27,966 bases of DNA. Origin: an uncultured Anaerobutyricum sp. (GTDB lineage: Bacteria > Bacillota > Clostridia > Lachnospirales > Lachnospiraceae). The notes below the pieces were generated by a model, which worked only from the letters and a program-made list of their open reading frames with translations, searched no databases and had not been told where the DNA came from. Below are positions 13,665 to 23,521 of the stretch, piece by piece (the first letter of the stretch is position 1; each line of letters starts with the position of its first letter). The stretch lies in contig NZ_CAKRCF010000039.1 of NCBI RefSeq assembly GCF_934307085.1, positions 1 to 27,966 of the forward strand. Reading direction: 5' to 3'. Both the position numbers and the translations under genes were made by a program.

Positions 13665-16600
13665 AGTATTCTCCTTTTCCTTGCGTATCTTCTAACAATT
13701 ATGTATCCTATTATACTTATTATAATTGTTCCGATTATCGCTTCTGCTATATAATTCTTATTACTTTTTTGAGTTTTTTTTAAAATTTCATTTTTTGTAA
13801 CAAGACATCTTCTTGTATCCCCATTTTCATCAGAATCTGTTTTATTTCCCGCTTTATCCCATGCAATATAACGAATCGTCTGATATCCAGCATTTTCTAT
13901 AAGCTTTTCCTTTACTATTGGACTTTTCTCTAAATCTTTTGATGTTATTATTCTTTTTTTAATCTTTTCTCCTAAATATTTGTTCTCCCCTTTTTCTATA
14001 TATAATTCTAATCTGTCCAACCCATAGTTATCCATTACATTAATTGTAAATTCATGCTCCTTCTCGTCATACTGCTGTTCTTCTAAATTGTCTATGTTTA
14101 CAACTGGAGCTGTTTTATCCATAATAAAGTGCATATTAAATTTTTTAAAATCTGCTTGCACCGTAACACGGTAATCACCCTCCTCAGAAAAATTGCCTTT
14201 TTCAATATTATACTTTTTTTCATACCAGCCAAATTGAGAAGACTTTTTATCTGATATTATTCTTTCTTTTAAAACATATCCACTTTCTTTTCTCAAGTTT
14301 GATAATTTATCTAATTTTAGACTTTTTTCTCCTATGCTTGGTACTTCACTTAATTTTGAACTTTTTTCTTCTAATTTTGATATCTCACTTAATTTTAAAC
14401 TTTTTTCTTCTTCAGTATTGATATCACCTGTTTTACTTTCTGATTTTTTCTTTTTAAGAACCTTTCTATATTCATTATCTTTTAAAATGACAACTGTTGA
14501 ATTAGTTCTGCTTACACACTGTTCCTTCAACATAATATCTGGAATCTCATTTAGATAACCTTGTTCCAGCTTTTTCTTTAAACTATTTTCACAGGTGAAC
14601 TTTGCTCCTCTCCTATTTACTCGAAAAACTACCTTCTGCTTGTTACTTATATTATTCCCTGCTTTATCTCTTCCTTTTATCAATAATTCATAAATTCCAT
14701 CTCCATTTTTATATGTTGACAAATTATCCCATACATACTGGGTTTCTTTTTCCCCTTGTATTCTTTCATAATTCCACTCACTTTCGGGAATTTTATTTCC
14801 ATTTGCACGAATCATAATAACTTTAACAGTCTCTGGTTCCAAATATTTATCCTTACAAAGAACTTTAGGCTGTATACTTTTTCCTCGGCAGATTTCATTA
14901 TTCTTTACTCCCTGTACTATTACCTGCGGAGTTGTTGTATCTATTATAAATTCCTGTAGTTGTTTCCATTCTGACTGATTTCCCGCTTTATCTGTACATC
15001 TTATTCCAATTTTATAATTTGCTTCCTGATCTAATTCTAATCTGCCATAATATTCTTCTCCTTTTTCTATATACTTAGACGGTTCTTTTATAACAATTTT
15101 TTCCTTCCCATTTATCGCCTGTATATTATATTCAATCTTACTTTTATCTAAATTTTTTTCTTGTATATGAAATAAAACAGTCTGTTTTTTATTAAAATAT
15201 GTTAATTTGCCTGTACCTTCTAATCCCTCTTGTATTTCTCGAATATCTTTAACCTCTCTTTCCGTCATTCCTTCTTCTTTCTCCAGACTAATAAATACTT
15301 TGGGAATTGTTTGGTCTATCGTAAAATAGGAACAATCCCTCCATTCTGTTTTATTCCCTGCACAATCCGTAACCGAAAGATTAATTGCATAATCTTCTCC
15401 CTCTTTATCAAAAAATACTTCGCATACATGCATATCTTGTTCTGATTTCCATTCACTAATTCGATAGTTCTTATTACTCCCCTGTATATCCCACTTGACA
15501 TAAGCAGGATTAAAATTATGTTCTTTTATCTTAACTGTTGCTTTTCTTGGACAATTATAATACCCCTGCTCATTATTACTATCATAAGTCACCTGTATCT
15601 CCGGCTTTATATTATCTATAACTATCTTTGTATCCAGAATCTCTCCACTTATATTTCCTGCATTATCTTCCAGTTTTGCCTCAATAGTAATTAATCCCTT
15701 CTTCTGACTAATATTATCTGAATCCAATAATAATACTTGCTTCTTTCTATATGTAATTTCATTTCCATCCCACATTGCTATATCTTCTACTATATTTGAT
15801 TTCCTTTCTCCTGAAATATCCCCTTCTATCCTTCCTTGTATACTAGTCTTATATAATCCGGAATTCTTATCTTCAAAAATTACATGTACAGGCACTTTCC
15901 CATTATAATAATTTATATTGTTCTGCTTATCTGTAAAATCCGTTGAGGGAATCTTAATAGTGATATTACTTACTTCTCTATGAAATTTCTCAGACTCTGA
16001 AATCATTCCCTTACTGGTAATATTAGCTCCAATATTTCCACAATAATCTTGTCCCAAAACAGATAAACTCCCTTTAAAATTTTCTTCTTCTGGTTTTACC
16101 GTAACAACAAGTCGTGATAAATCTTTCTTTGCCAAGTCCCCCGCAGAATTTTCTTTATCCTCTTGGTTTATTCTTCTTTCTACTATACTTGCCTTATTTT
16201 TCTTCCCTTCTTCTTTATTTTGACTTATAAATACATAATTTATCTTTTCAACACCACTTACTTCATCTTTTACCTGTACATTTATACTTATCCTTTCTTT
16301 GCTAAAATACCGAAAAAAATGATATTTACGAAATTTAAGCAGGCTGCTTTTACCATCTTCCTTTTCTTCTGCCTTAAAAATCAAATCTCCACTCTCATTA
16401 TCTCTCCCAGTATAAACAATAATCGGTTTTTGACAGTCATATGTCACTTGCAACTTCTTTATTTCTCCCTCCTGCCCTGCCCCATCTATACATTGCGTTT
16501 CTAATAAATAGTTCGCCTCTGTTTCCAATAGTATACTTGCTTCATTTATCCTTTTCCCATCTTTATAGTATACCTTCCATTGTAAATCTCCTATTTTCCT

Positions 16601-17530
16601 TTTTAATTTCTGAAAAGAAGATTCCATCTCTCTGCCATCTGCTAAAAACATTGTTCCCTGTAAAGAAAAATCAGTCTTATTAAAATTCTCTTCCTCAATT
16701 TTAATAATAACTTTCGGAACTTCTACAAAATACTGCCTTTCTCCAACTTTCCTTTCTGGCTCCTGATTACAGAAGATTTCTTTTATCATTGGCTCTTTTG
16801 TATCCACTGTACATAATGGGCTCTCATAATAACCATCCTTAATGCATCGTTCTGTTTCACTATTTTTTTCTGCCTGTAGTTCCTTTTCCACATCTTCTTT
16901 ATAATATGCTTTTATTTTATAATGTCCATCCATAGGAAACTGAATAGAACAACTATAGAAATCTGTTTCTTCCTCTTCCCAGTTAAACTCTTTATATATT
17001 ATTTTCTGTTCCCGTTCCTTTAAATCATCATATTCTATCTGATATAACTCAATCTGAATATCATCCGGATCAAAATACTCATCTTCAATATACAAATTAA
17101 TCTCATTATTCTTTCCCAGAAAGACTTCATTAGATGAGGACGTAATCTCCTCCATATTATGTTTCAAATTTCTATTAATATTATCTGGTGATCGTTCTTT
17201 TGACTCAATATATAACATATCCTTATATACAACTGATAATTTCGAATCATCTGATTGTGATAATTCCCGTGCAGCTACAGAAATATTTGACTGATAAATC
17301 ATGATGCCACTTATAAAAATAATAATTACAACCATTATTTTATTTATTCGCTTTCTTTTTAATCTTTTCTTCCTATTCTTCCTTATATGACTAAATATCA
17401 TATGCACTTTTCTCTTTCCAAAATATACAACAGACATCAAAAAAAATACGTAAAATAACACCCTAAATACTTTTTCACCCAGTTCGCAATACTTTATTTT
17501 CTGTAACAATTGTAGATCAATCTCTCTCAT
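13661..17530 (-). CDS. Large membrane-anchored Ig-like repeat protein of the type VII locus
   Basis: A 1289-residue protein with two N-terminal hydrophobic segments (about 21-38 and 64-80) separated by a very basic loop, then about 1170 extracellular residues, and a C-terminal membrane helix (about 1259-1280) followed by RRYARKRRIL. The basic segments place the large middle outside the cell. That region is a series of Ig-like beta domains recognisable by repeated junctions of the type IDNIKPEIQV, IDQTIPKVFI, IDTTTPQVIV and MDKTAPVVNI and by DKAGN/DCAGN near domain ends. The start codon overlaps the kinase stop (ATGAGAGAGATTGA), so the two are translationally coupled. No LPxTG signal is present. 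Size and end-anchored topology recall EsaA/YueB of T7SSb, but no sequence similarity was seen. It may instead be an adhesin or a wall-spanning scaffold. Confidence 0.85.
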   Translation of the reverse strand: MREIDLQLLQKIKYCELGEKVFRVLFYVFFLMSVVYFGKRKVHMIFSHIRKNRKKRLKRKRINKIMVVIIIFISGIMIYQSNISVAARELSQSDDSKLSVVYKDMLYIESKERSPDNINRNLKHNMEEITSSSNEVFLGKNNEINLYIEDEYFDPDDIQIELYQIEYDDLKEREQKIIYKEFNWEEEETDFYSCSIQFPMDGHYKIKAYYKEDVEKELQAEKNSETERCIKDGYYESPLCTVDTKEPMIKEIFCNQEPERKVGERQYFVEVPKVIIKIEEENFNKTDFSLQGTMFLADGREMESSFQKLKRKIGDLQWKVYYKDGKRINEASILLETEANYLLETQCIDGAGQEGEIKKLQVTYDCQKPIIVYTGRDNESGDLIFKAEEKEDGKSSLLKFRKYHFFRYFSKERISINVQVKDEVSGVEKINYVFISQNKEEGKKNKASIVERRINQEDKENSAGDLAKKDLSRLVVTVKPEEENFKGSLSVLGQDYCGNIGANITSKGMISESEKFHREVSNITIKIPSTDFTDKQNNINYYNGKVPVHVIFEDKNSGLYKTSIQGRIEGDISGERKSNIVEDIAMWDGNEITYRKKQVLLLDSDNISQKKGLITIEAKLEDNAGNISGEILDTKIVIDNIKPEIQVTYDSNNEQGYYNCPRKATVKIKEHNFNPAYVKWDIQGSNKNYRISEWKSEQDMHVCEVFFDKEGEDYAINLSVTDCAGNKTEWRDCSYFTIDQTIPKVFISLEKEEGMTEREVKDIREIQEGLEGTGKLTYFNKKQTVLFHIQEKNLDKSKIEYNIQAINGKEKIVIKEPSKYIEKGEEYYGRLELDQEANYKIGIRCTDKAGNQSEWKQLQEFIIDTTTPQVIVQGVKNNEICRGKSIQPKVLCKDKYLEPETVKVIMIRANGNKIPESEWNYERIQGEKETQYVWDNLSTYKNGDGIYELLIKGRDKAGNNISNKQKVVFRVNRRGAKFTCENSLKKKLEQGYLNEIPDIMLKEQCVSRTNSTVVILKDNEYRKVLKKKKSESKTGDINTEEEKSLKLSEISKLEEKSSKLSEVPSIGEKSLKLDKLSNLRKESGYVLKERIISDKKSSQFGWYEKKYNIEKGNFSEEGDYRVTVQADFKKFNMHFIMDKTAPVVNIDNLEEQQYDEKEHEFTINVMDNYGLDRLELYIEKGENKYLGEKIKKRIITSKDLEKSPIVKEKLIENAGYQTIRYIAWDKAGNKTDSDENGDTRRCLVTKNEILKKTQKSNKNYIAEAIIGTIIISIIGYIIVRRYARKRRIL
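14294..14410 (-). repeat. Three tandem 39-bp repeats within the Ig-like protein gene
   Basis: Units at 14294-14332, 14333-14371 and 14372-14410 encode 13-residue repeats EEKSLKLSEISKL, EEKSSKLSEVPSI and GEKSLKLDKLSNL (about residues 1040-1079). The array is charged and lies in a spacer before the last Ig-like domain. In-frame repeats of this kind can change copy number by slippage. Confidence 0.8.
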
Positions 17531-19265
17531 TATCTCTTACACTCTCCTCATATCCCAAATCCTTAAGACTCTCCTGATCATTTAATTGCTTTTTTGCCTC
17601 TTCTAACAACCCTTTTAGCTCTTCGTTCTTTTTCCTCTGTATTAGTGGTATTCTCCTTTTAATCTGTTCTAATTCCGATTCTAATGTCTTTTTACTTATA
17701 TTTTCATTTTGTATAAACTTATCTGCATAATTTATGATTTCTAAAGCAACTTCTTTTGAAATCAAATATGCTGCTGAAATATCTGACTTAGAACTTCTCT
17801 CTGTAATTTTAAACTGATTTAATATATGTAATGTTCTATAAAAATCCTGAAAATCCTTTGTTTCTCTTTCACCACTTTTATCTGTTCCATGCACTAAAAA
17901 TGTATTATAATAATTTCCTATTCTGGCATATAGTTCCGCTCTCTTCCTCTTATCTTGGCTAGACTTTTTCCTCTTTCCTAATTCATCTATACCCTTAATA
18001 GCATCATGAAACCACACTTCCGCTGCACATTTTCCTGTAATTCCACCCATATCAAAAAAATATCCTATTCCAATTCTATAACAACATTCCACATAATTCT
18101 CTCTTTCATACTTTCGAAAGATTTCTATCACTGTTTTTCCATCAATCGAGGACATAACAAGATTAGTTAATATTGTGGCATCTTCTATTTGAAAATCATT
18201 TGGACGAATAAAGTAATCAACTAAACTCTCATAAATTTTCTTTTCCCAGGGCATAATCAAAAGTGACTGTTTATAATATTGCTCTGCTTCTTTTTTATCT
18301 ATACTTTTCTCCGCTGCCTTTATATAATTAGTAACCACTTTTCCACGATAATAATTGGCCATTATTTTACATCCCAGTCCTAATATCCCACATGCCTGCA
18401 TTACTATAATAAGAAAAATAAATTGTTGTATTCGCATTTTTTCTTTATTATGAATTTCTTTATTTTTACATTCTATCTGCGAAAAAGCATATGAGAGTTC
18501 TTCACAATTTTGATATCTCCTTTCTGGTTCCGGTTGTATACACTTTAAAATAACTTTTTTTAATTCTAAAGATATATCGTATCTCCAATATCGTTCTGGA
18601 TCTACTTTATACGGAGACTTATCTAAACTATGTCCGGTGAATAAACTATATAAAGTTGCTCCCAAACAATATATATCTGTTCTTTCATCCGTCTGTCCCA
18701 TCCCACCGTATTGCTCTGGTGCAGCATATCCCCTAGTCCCAAAATAAATAATATCTCTACTATTTTTTTCATAACAATACTCTCTGGCAGTTCCAAAATC
18801 AATTAAAGTAAGTCTGCCATTTTTTTGTAAAATTATATTTTCTGGCTTCAAATCACGATAAATTATTGGCGGTTTTCTGGAATGAAGATATGAAAGGACC
18901 TTACACAACTGCCTCCCCCATATCAATATCTGTTCTTCATTTGCATTTTTATTTTGACATAAAAACTCTTTTAACGTTATTCCTTCAATGAACTCCATTA
19001 CCATCCATATCACATCTTCTTTTTCTACAATATCTATAATTTTCGGAAGACCGGGATGATTCAAATTTTTTAAGATATCTGCTTCTTCAATTAGTTGTCT
19101 ACTTATTATTCCATAGTTTTCACAATATTCTCTATTAATCTCTTTTATCGCCCATTTTTGATTTAACCTTTGATGCCTTGCTAAATATACTGTGCTCATC
19201 CCTCCTCTCCCGATAACTGATTCTATTTCATATTTTCCTTCTAATACAAAGCCTGGTTCTAACAC
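17517..19265 (-). CDS. Membrane Ser/Thr protein kinase of the type VII locus (EssB-like architecture)
   Basis: A 582-residue Hanks-type kinase. The cytoplasmic kinase domain (about 10-265) has the glycine loop GRGGMS (19-24), Lys41 in WAIKEI, Glu61, the catalytic loop YRDLKPEN (Asp138; Tyr replaces His), DFG (156-158) and APEQYGG. One membrane helix follows (about 279-301), then about 280 extracellular residues that look helical and TPR/Sel1-like, ending in a charged coiled coil. EssB/YukC of T7SSb has the same plan (kinase fold, one membrane helix, helical ectodomain), but there the kinase fold is inactive. The start is GTG at 19265, 16 bp after the YukD-like gene; no other start fits. It is third in essC-yukD-kinase-Ig protein, so it is probably the EssB counterpart; possible targets include neighbours read by the FHA-like domains of EssC. 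Confidence 0.9.
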   Translation of the reverse strand: MLEPGFVLEGKYEIESVIGRGGMSTVYLARHQRLNQKWAIKEINREYCENYGIISRQLIEEADILKNLNHPGLPKIIDIVEKEDVIWMVMEFIEGITLKEFLCQNKNANEEQILIWGRQLCKVLSYLHSRKPPIIYRDLKPENIILQKNGRLTLIDFGTAREYCYEKNSRDIIYFGTRGYAAPEQYGGMGQTDERTDIYCLGATLYSLFTGHSLDKSPYKVDPERYWRYDISLELKKVILKCIQPEPERRYQNCEELSYAFSQIECKNKEIHNKEKMRIQQFIFLIIVMQACGILGLGCKIMANYYRGKVVTNYIKAAEKSIDKKEAEQYYKQSLLIMPWEKKIYESLVDYFIRPNDFQIEDATILTNLVMSSIDGKTVIEIFRKYERENYVECCYRIGIGYFFDMGGITGKCAAEVWFHDAIKGIDELGKRKKSSQDKRKRAELYARIGNYYNTFLVHGTDKSGERETKDFQDFYRTLHILNQFKITERSSKSDISAAYLISKEVALEIINYADKFIQNENISKKTLESELEQIKRRIPLIQRKKNEELKGLLEEAKKQLNDQESLKDLGYEESVRDNERD

Positions 19266-19281
19266 TCTTATATCACTTCCA

Positions 19282-19551
19282 TTAAAAAAGTATTAATCTG
19301 TTTCCATTTTCTATACCACACTCTTCTAAAGTCATATTTTTATTCAGTATTTGCGTACTATCTATACATGCCAGACATAATTCTTTTTCAAATTCTTCAA
19401 ATTGATACTCTATAACCCCTTCACCGTATACAGTTTCCAATTCACAGATTACATCGTATACTTCTCGTATAAGGCTTTTTATTACTGCTTTTTCGTCACA
19501 CTTAAATTCACACCACCGTCTTATCCCTGCTACAAAAATATCAACATACAT
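19282..19551 (-). CDS. yukD: YukD/EsaB-like ubiquitin-fold protein
   Basis: An 89-residue ubiquitin-like protein. It starts MYVDIFVAGIRRWCEFKCDE and ends with the typical LEECGIENGNRLILF, the beta-grasp C-terminal pattern seen in YukD/EsaB. The middle has a long amphipathic helix (KAVIKSLIREVYDVICELET). Such proteins are small soluble components of T7SSb and regulate or assist secretion. Its start is 4 bp after the essC stop with GAAGGA just upstream, and the kinase gene follows after 16 bp, so it is within one operon. Identification rests on fold pattern and context rather than strong sequence identity. Confidence 0.82.
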   Translation of the reverse strand: MYVDIFVAGIRRWCEFKCDEKAVIKSLIREVYDVICELETVYGEGVIEYQFEEFEKELCLACIDSTQILNKNMTLEECGIENGNRLILF

Positions 19552-19555
19552 TTTT

Positions 19556-22500
19556 CTATCCTTCTTCGCATAACTTTCTCTTTATTATTTCCTGACGAAC
19601 ATAATCATTCTCTGCTTTTACCACTAATGCCGTCTGAAATTCCAAAATTCTTTCTTTGTAGTACGCCACTCCTCGCCCAGCAACTCCTTTCTTTGGCAAT
19701 ATCGGACTTCGGATAATATCAAAAGCTTCCGCATAAGCATAAGAATCTTTCATATACAGACAGATTTTAGTTTTAAAAAGTTCTGACAGTCGCATTGATA
19801 TATGCATGCTAGAAAAAGATTCAACAGATATAACTATTATCACACCCAGCTTTTCCCCTTCTCGCAGTATGGAATATAAAAAATCTTCATATCGCTGATA
19901 TGTCATTTCACAAAACTCCATAAATCCATCTAATACAATAAAAATAAGTGGAAACTTTTCGCTATCCTCCTTTTCCCTGTTGCTGTATTGAATAAAATTT
20001 CCACCTGCAAATTTTTTCTTTCTATATTTCATCTCCTTTGTAATATTATTAAATGCAATCTCTAATTGTTCTATCTCCTCCTCTTTAATTACCTGTCTAA
20101 CTTGTATTGCAGAATCATAAATATCCATTCCTCCACCATTAAAATCTAAAAGATATAAGTCAACCGCCTCTTTGGGATTATTCTGAATTACTGAATATAT
20201 AAAAGTTTGTAAAAAAGTACTCTTTCCCGAAGTACTTCTTCCACAAATACCTATATGCCCGCTCTCTACAAGATTTAAAACAAATATTGGCTGCTCCTGA
20301 TTTTCTGGATCATCAAATAATCCTATTGGTATTTTCATTCCCCGTTGTTTAAAATCATGTATAGGTTGTTTTTCTTTTATTTTTTTCAAGTCCTCTAAAT
20401 ATAAATAATTCGGTAATGGTTCTAACCATAATTTCTTCCCTTTTTGATATTTTTCCTTGTTGGCATAATCTATAATATATCTCTTCACTACCTGTAGTTG
20501 TGTTAATTGCAAGTACGGTTCCGTGTCTAATTTATCATTCCCTCTTCCCTCATTTTCACCAACTCTCTTCTTCTTTTCTGTTTCTTCACTTCTTTCTTTT
20601 ATACTAATCAATGTACCATCTCTCATAACGGCCTGTACCAATGTCTTTTTATTATCTCCTTGAAATATAGCCCCGCTCCATCCTGCTTGAAACAGCTCAT
20701 ATACCTCATTGTTTCCCACCTGGAAATATCCTCTTCCTGTTTGTACAATCTCACAAGCATTTGTATTATGAATCATATCCAAACTATCTTCTCTCTCCTG
20801 CACTTTCAGGCAAATACGAAAGCGAGAATTACTCCAAATTTTATCATCAACAGTTCCTCCTGGTTTCTGTGTTGCTAATATAAGATGTACACCCAGACTT
20901 CTTCCTACTTGGGCAACACTAATCAGTTCCTGCATAAACTCCGGTTCTTCTTTCTTCAGTTCAGCAAATTCATCTATAATTATCAAGAGATGTGGTATTG
21001 CCTGTTCTACTCTCCCTGCAAAAAAAAGTTTTGTATAATCATTAATATTATTTACGTTATAATCTCTGAATATCTTCTGTCTGCGCCTATTTTCACTTTT
21101 TATTGATATCATTGCTCTATATACCTGTCCATCAGACAAATTGGATATCTTTCCTGACAGATGTGGTAAGTCTGAAAACATGCCTGACATACCTTCTCCT
21201 TTATAATCAATCAACAAAAAATTAACCTCTTCTGGACTAAAATTAATTGCCATAGATAAAATAAAGGTCTGCAATACTTCACTCTTTCCAGAACCTGTTG
21301 TTCCTGCTAATAATCCATGGGGACCATGATAGTTTTCATGAATATCTAGGTAACAACACTCACCTCCTGATTTTTTTCCAATCACCACCCTCGCACTTTC
21401 ATAAATTTTATTGTTTTTCCAGCGCTCATCTATTCTTAAATCTTCTACTGTATCTACTTCATACATAGAAAGGAAATCTATACTCTGCGGAATTCCCTTT
21501 TTTTCTTCAATCTTTGCCACTCTTATTCCGGAAATATCTCTCAGCAATCTATCAGTCACTTTTTTCTGCGTATAATCAAAGTTTACCTTTTCTTTTTTTT
21601 GGCTATGTCTTTCAACCTCATACCAGCCTGAAAATTCTTTATTATCTTGTAAGATTACTTTGCAAGTATTAGGTAGCATCTCTTTCCCCCGAGTAATCCA
21701 TATAACTGTTAATCCCTTATTTATATTTTCATCGAAAATATATTTTGAAAACATTTCTCCTTCTAAATAATGTCCTTCTGCAATAAATAAAACATAATGC
21801 GGAAGTTTTGCCTCTACGTTGTTCCCAAAACCACATTCTTCCCTTTCTTTAAAAATTTGAAATAATTCATAAAACAGATGCCTTGCCTCTGTCTGATTAC
21901 CAGCTATAAATCTTTTTTCCCTGTTTTCATCCCATATATGTGGAAGCCATCTAAAAAAATCCCACTGTTCAGACTGAATAATCTCATCTTCATTATATAC
22001 ACAGCCTACCCTCACTTCTGTATAACAATTACATATAGCAATCTGCAATATCATACTTCTTATAATTCCCATCAGTTTCTCCTGCACTGATCCAATAATC
22101 CCAATTTGATTATATTTTTTTATATTAAGAAGCATTGGTACCTGATATAACATGGCATAATTTTCTTTAATACTTTTTGCTTCCTGCCACAATATGTCTT
22201 CCTCACAGCCTATTACTTCCTCTGGTAACTCTATTTTCATTGGAAATTTCATATCTCCAATACCTATTCTGTAGACCAAAAAATCTTCATGATTTGGATT
22301 TCTGTTCCACAAATATGTATATCCACAAGTACTATGTATGTATTGATCAGCTCGTACATATCTACTTCTCAATACCCTATTCACTCTTTCATATTGTTTT
22401 TTAATAATCGCGTTCTTTTTATTTAAATATCTTCGATACGACTTTCTTTGTTTATGTATCCATTTTTCTCTTTCCTTTTCTACATATTTTCTTGAAATTA

Positions 22501-23461
22501 AAATCCACAAAATAGAACTGATTGCCGAAATTACAGCCATTAATATCCCTGAATATACATATAGTCCCATATGGTTTTGCTCGCTTTTCATTGCATAAAT
22601 TAAAAATAGATTCATTCCTAACATCGGTAGCATCATATTAATAATAGGACCAATATCCATAAATATAGAAGTCTTCTCCTTGATATCTATTACTGGTGGA
22701 GCTTCAAACTTCAACGATATTTCCTGTATCTCTTCCATAATTCTAGGAGCACGATGAAACGCTTGCGCTTTTAAAGATAGTGTTTTATTTGTCATTCTGC
22801 CAATGTTTTGTGCCATTACTTTATCCAAATATATAATTTCTTCATTTCTGTCTACAAAATTTTCTATTCTTTCTACTGCAATATACTGCTCAAGAAATAA
22901 CAGCAATACACCCGAAAATAAAATAAGATCTCCATACGTCAATATCTTACATCCCTCAACAAAAAGTTCATTAATATAAACTTTTTCTTTGCTATAGTTC
23001 TCTATTTCCCAGCGACCATTTCTGTACAGAATATTAATTCCCTCTTTTGTAGTGGAACTTTCTGGTAGTATTGCAATATTATTTTTATCATTAATAATCT
23101 TACAGTCTTTTAATTTATATTTATCATACATATTCCAAAAATTCTTTTTACATGCAAGCTGCAAACAAAGTTTTTGGTTTCCAATCTGCAAATCATATGT
23201 TCTTCCACTATTTAATCTATAGTAAAATTCATTATTCACCAGCTGCTTTTCTAATTGAAGAAAATGCCTGTTTTGTATTTTACAATTTTTATTCTCACGA
23301 ATATACCATGCCTTTGATATATTTTTTAATTCTAAACATATTGTTGTATATAAGGCAAAATCTTCTTTTGGTAATAATATTCGACAATTATTATTCTTAT
23401 CTTTTGTAAGACGAAAATATTTACCATACTTATTTCCATATACAAAAATTAAAAATGTCAT
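19556..23461 (-). CDS. essC: EssC-like FHA/FtsK-type secretion ATPase
   Basis: A 1301-residue motor of a T7SSb-like system. Two N-terminal FHA-like domains (about 1-100 and 118-195) precede two membrane helices (about 272-291 and 299-323) and a charged segment. The first FtsK/SpoIIIE ATPase has Walker A GTTGSGKSE (720-728) and Walker B LLIIIDEFAEL (about 825-835), followed by ATQKPGGTVDD. The second has Walker A GRSTSGKST (about 1074-1082) and a hydrophobic Walker B-like LIFIVLDGF. The protein ends about 220 residues later, so there are two motor domains rather than the three of S. aureus EssC (about 1480 residues). TAGGAG precedes the ATG. It is the first gene of the operon and diverges from the NdpA gene, 60 bp away. 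It would power export of the WXG100 proteins encoded at 27032-27658. Confidence 0.93.
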   Translation of the reverse strand: MTFLIFVYGNKYGKYFRLTKDKNNNCRILLPKEDFALYTTICLELKNISKAWYIRENKNCKIQNRHFLQLEKQLVNNEFYYRLNSGRTYDLQIGNQKLCLQLACKKNFWNMYDKYKLKDCKIINDKNNIAILPESSTTKEGINILYRNGRWEIENYSKEKVYINELFVEGCKILTYGDLILFSGVLLLFLEQYIAVERIENFVDRNEEIIYLDKVMAQNIGRMTNKTLSLKAQAFHRAPRIMEEIQEISLKFEAPPVIDIKEKTSIFMDIGPIINMMLPMLGMNLFLIYAMKSEQNHMGLYVYSGILMAVISAISSILWILISRKYVEKEREKWIHKQRKSYRRYLNKKNAIIKKQYERVNRVLRSRYVRADQYIHSTCGYTYLWNRNPNHEDFLVYRIGIGDMKFPMKIELPEEVIGCEEDILWQEAKSIKENYAMLYQVPMLLNIKKYNQIGIIGSVQEKLMGIIRSMILQIAICNCYTEVRVGCVYNEDEIIQSEQWDFFRWLPHIWDENREKRFIAGNQTEARHLFYELFQIFKEREECGFGNNVEAKLPHYVLFIAEGHYLEGEMFSKYIFDENINKGLTVIWITRGKEMLPNTCKVILQDNKEFSGWYEVERHSQKKEKVNFDYTQKKVTDRLLRDISGIRVAKIEEKKGIPQSIDFLSMYEVDTVEDLRIDERWKNNKIYESARVVIGKKSGGECCYLDIHENYHGPHGLLAGTTGSGKSEVLQTFILSMAINFSPEEVNFLLIDYKGEGMSGMFSDLPHLSGKISNLSDGQVYRAMISIKSENRRRQKIFRDYNVNNINDYTKLFFAGRVEQAIPHLLIIIDEFAELKKEEPEFMQELISVAQVGRSLGVHLILATQKPGGTVDDKIWSNSRFRICLKVQEREDSLDMIHNTNACEIVQTGRGYFQVGNNEVYELFQAGWSGAIFQGDNKKTLVQAVMRDGTLISIKERSEETEKKKRVGENEGRGNDKLDTEPYLQLTQLQVVKRYIIDYANKEKYQKGKKLWLEPLPNYLYLEDLKKIKEKQPIHDFKQRGMKIPIGLFDDPENQEQPIFVLNLVESGHIGICGRSTSGKSTFLQTFIYSVIQNNPKEAVDLYLLDFNGGGMDIYDSAIQVRQVIKEEEIEQLEIAFNNITKEMKYRKKKFAGGNFIQYSNREKEDSEKFPLIFIVLDGFMEFCEMTYQRYEDFLYSILREGEKLGVIIVISVESFSSMHISMRLSELFKTKICLYMKDSYAYAEAFDIIRSPILPKKGVAGRGVAYYKERILEFQTALVVKAENDYVRQEIIKRKLCEEG

Positions 23462-23521
23462 AGCTTCTTTACTCCTAAAGTGGTATACTATTTAACTAAA
23501 TAAAAATAAAGGAGCTTGCCT

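Noticed and set aside
14334..23409. Many short plus-strand reading frames opposite the type VII operon
   Set aside because: They are AT-rich antisense shadows of the four long minus-strand genes, rich in Phe/Leu/Ser/Tyr and without ribosome-binding sites.
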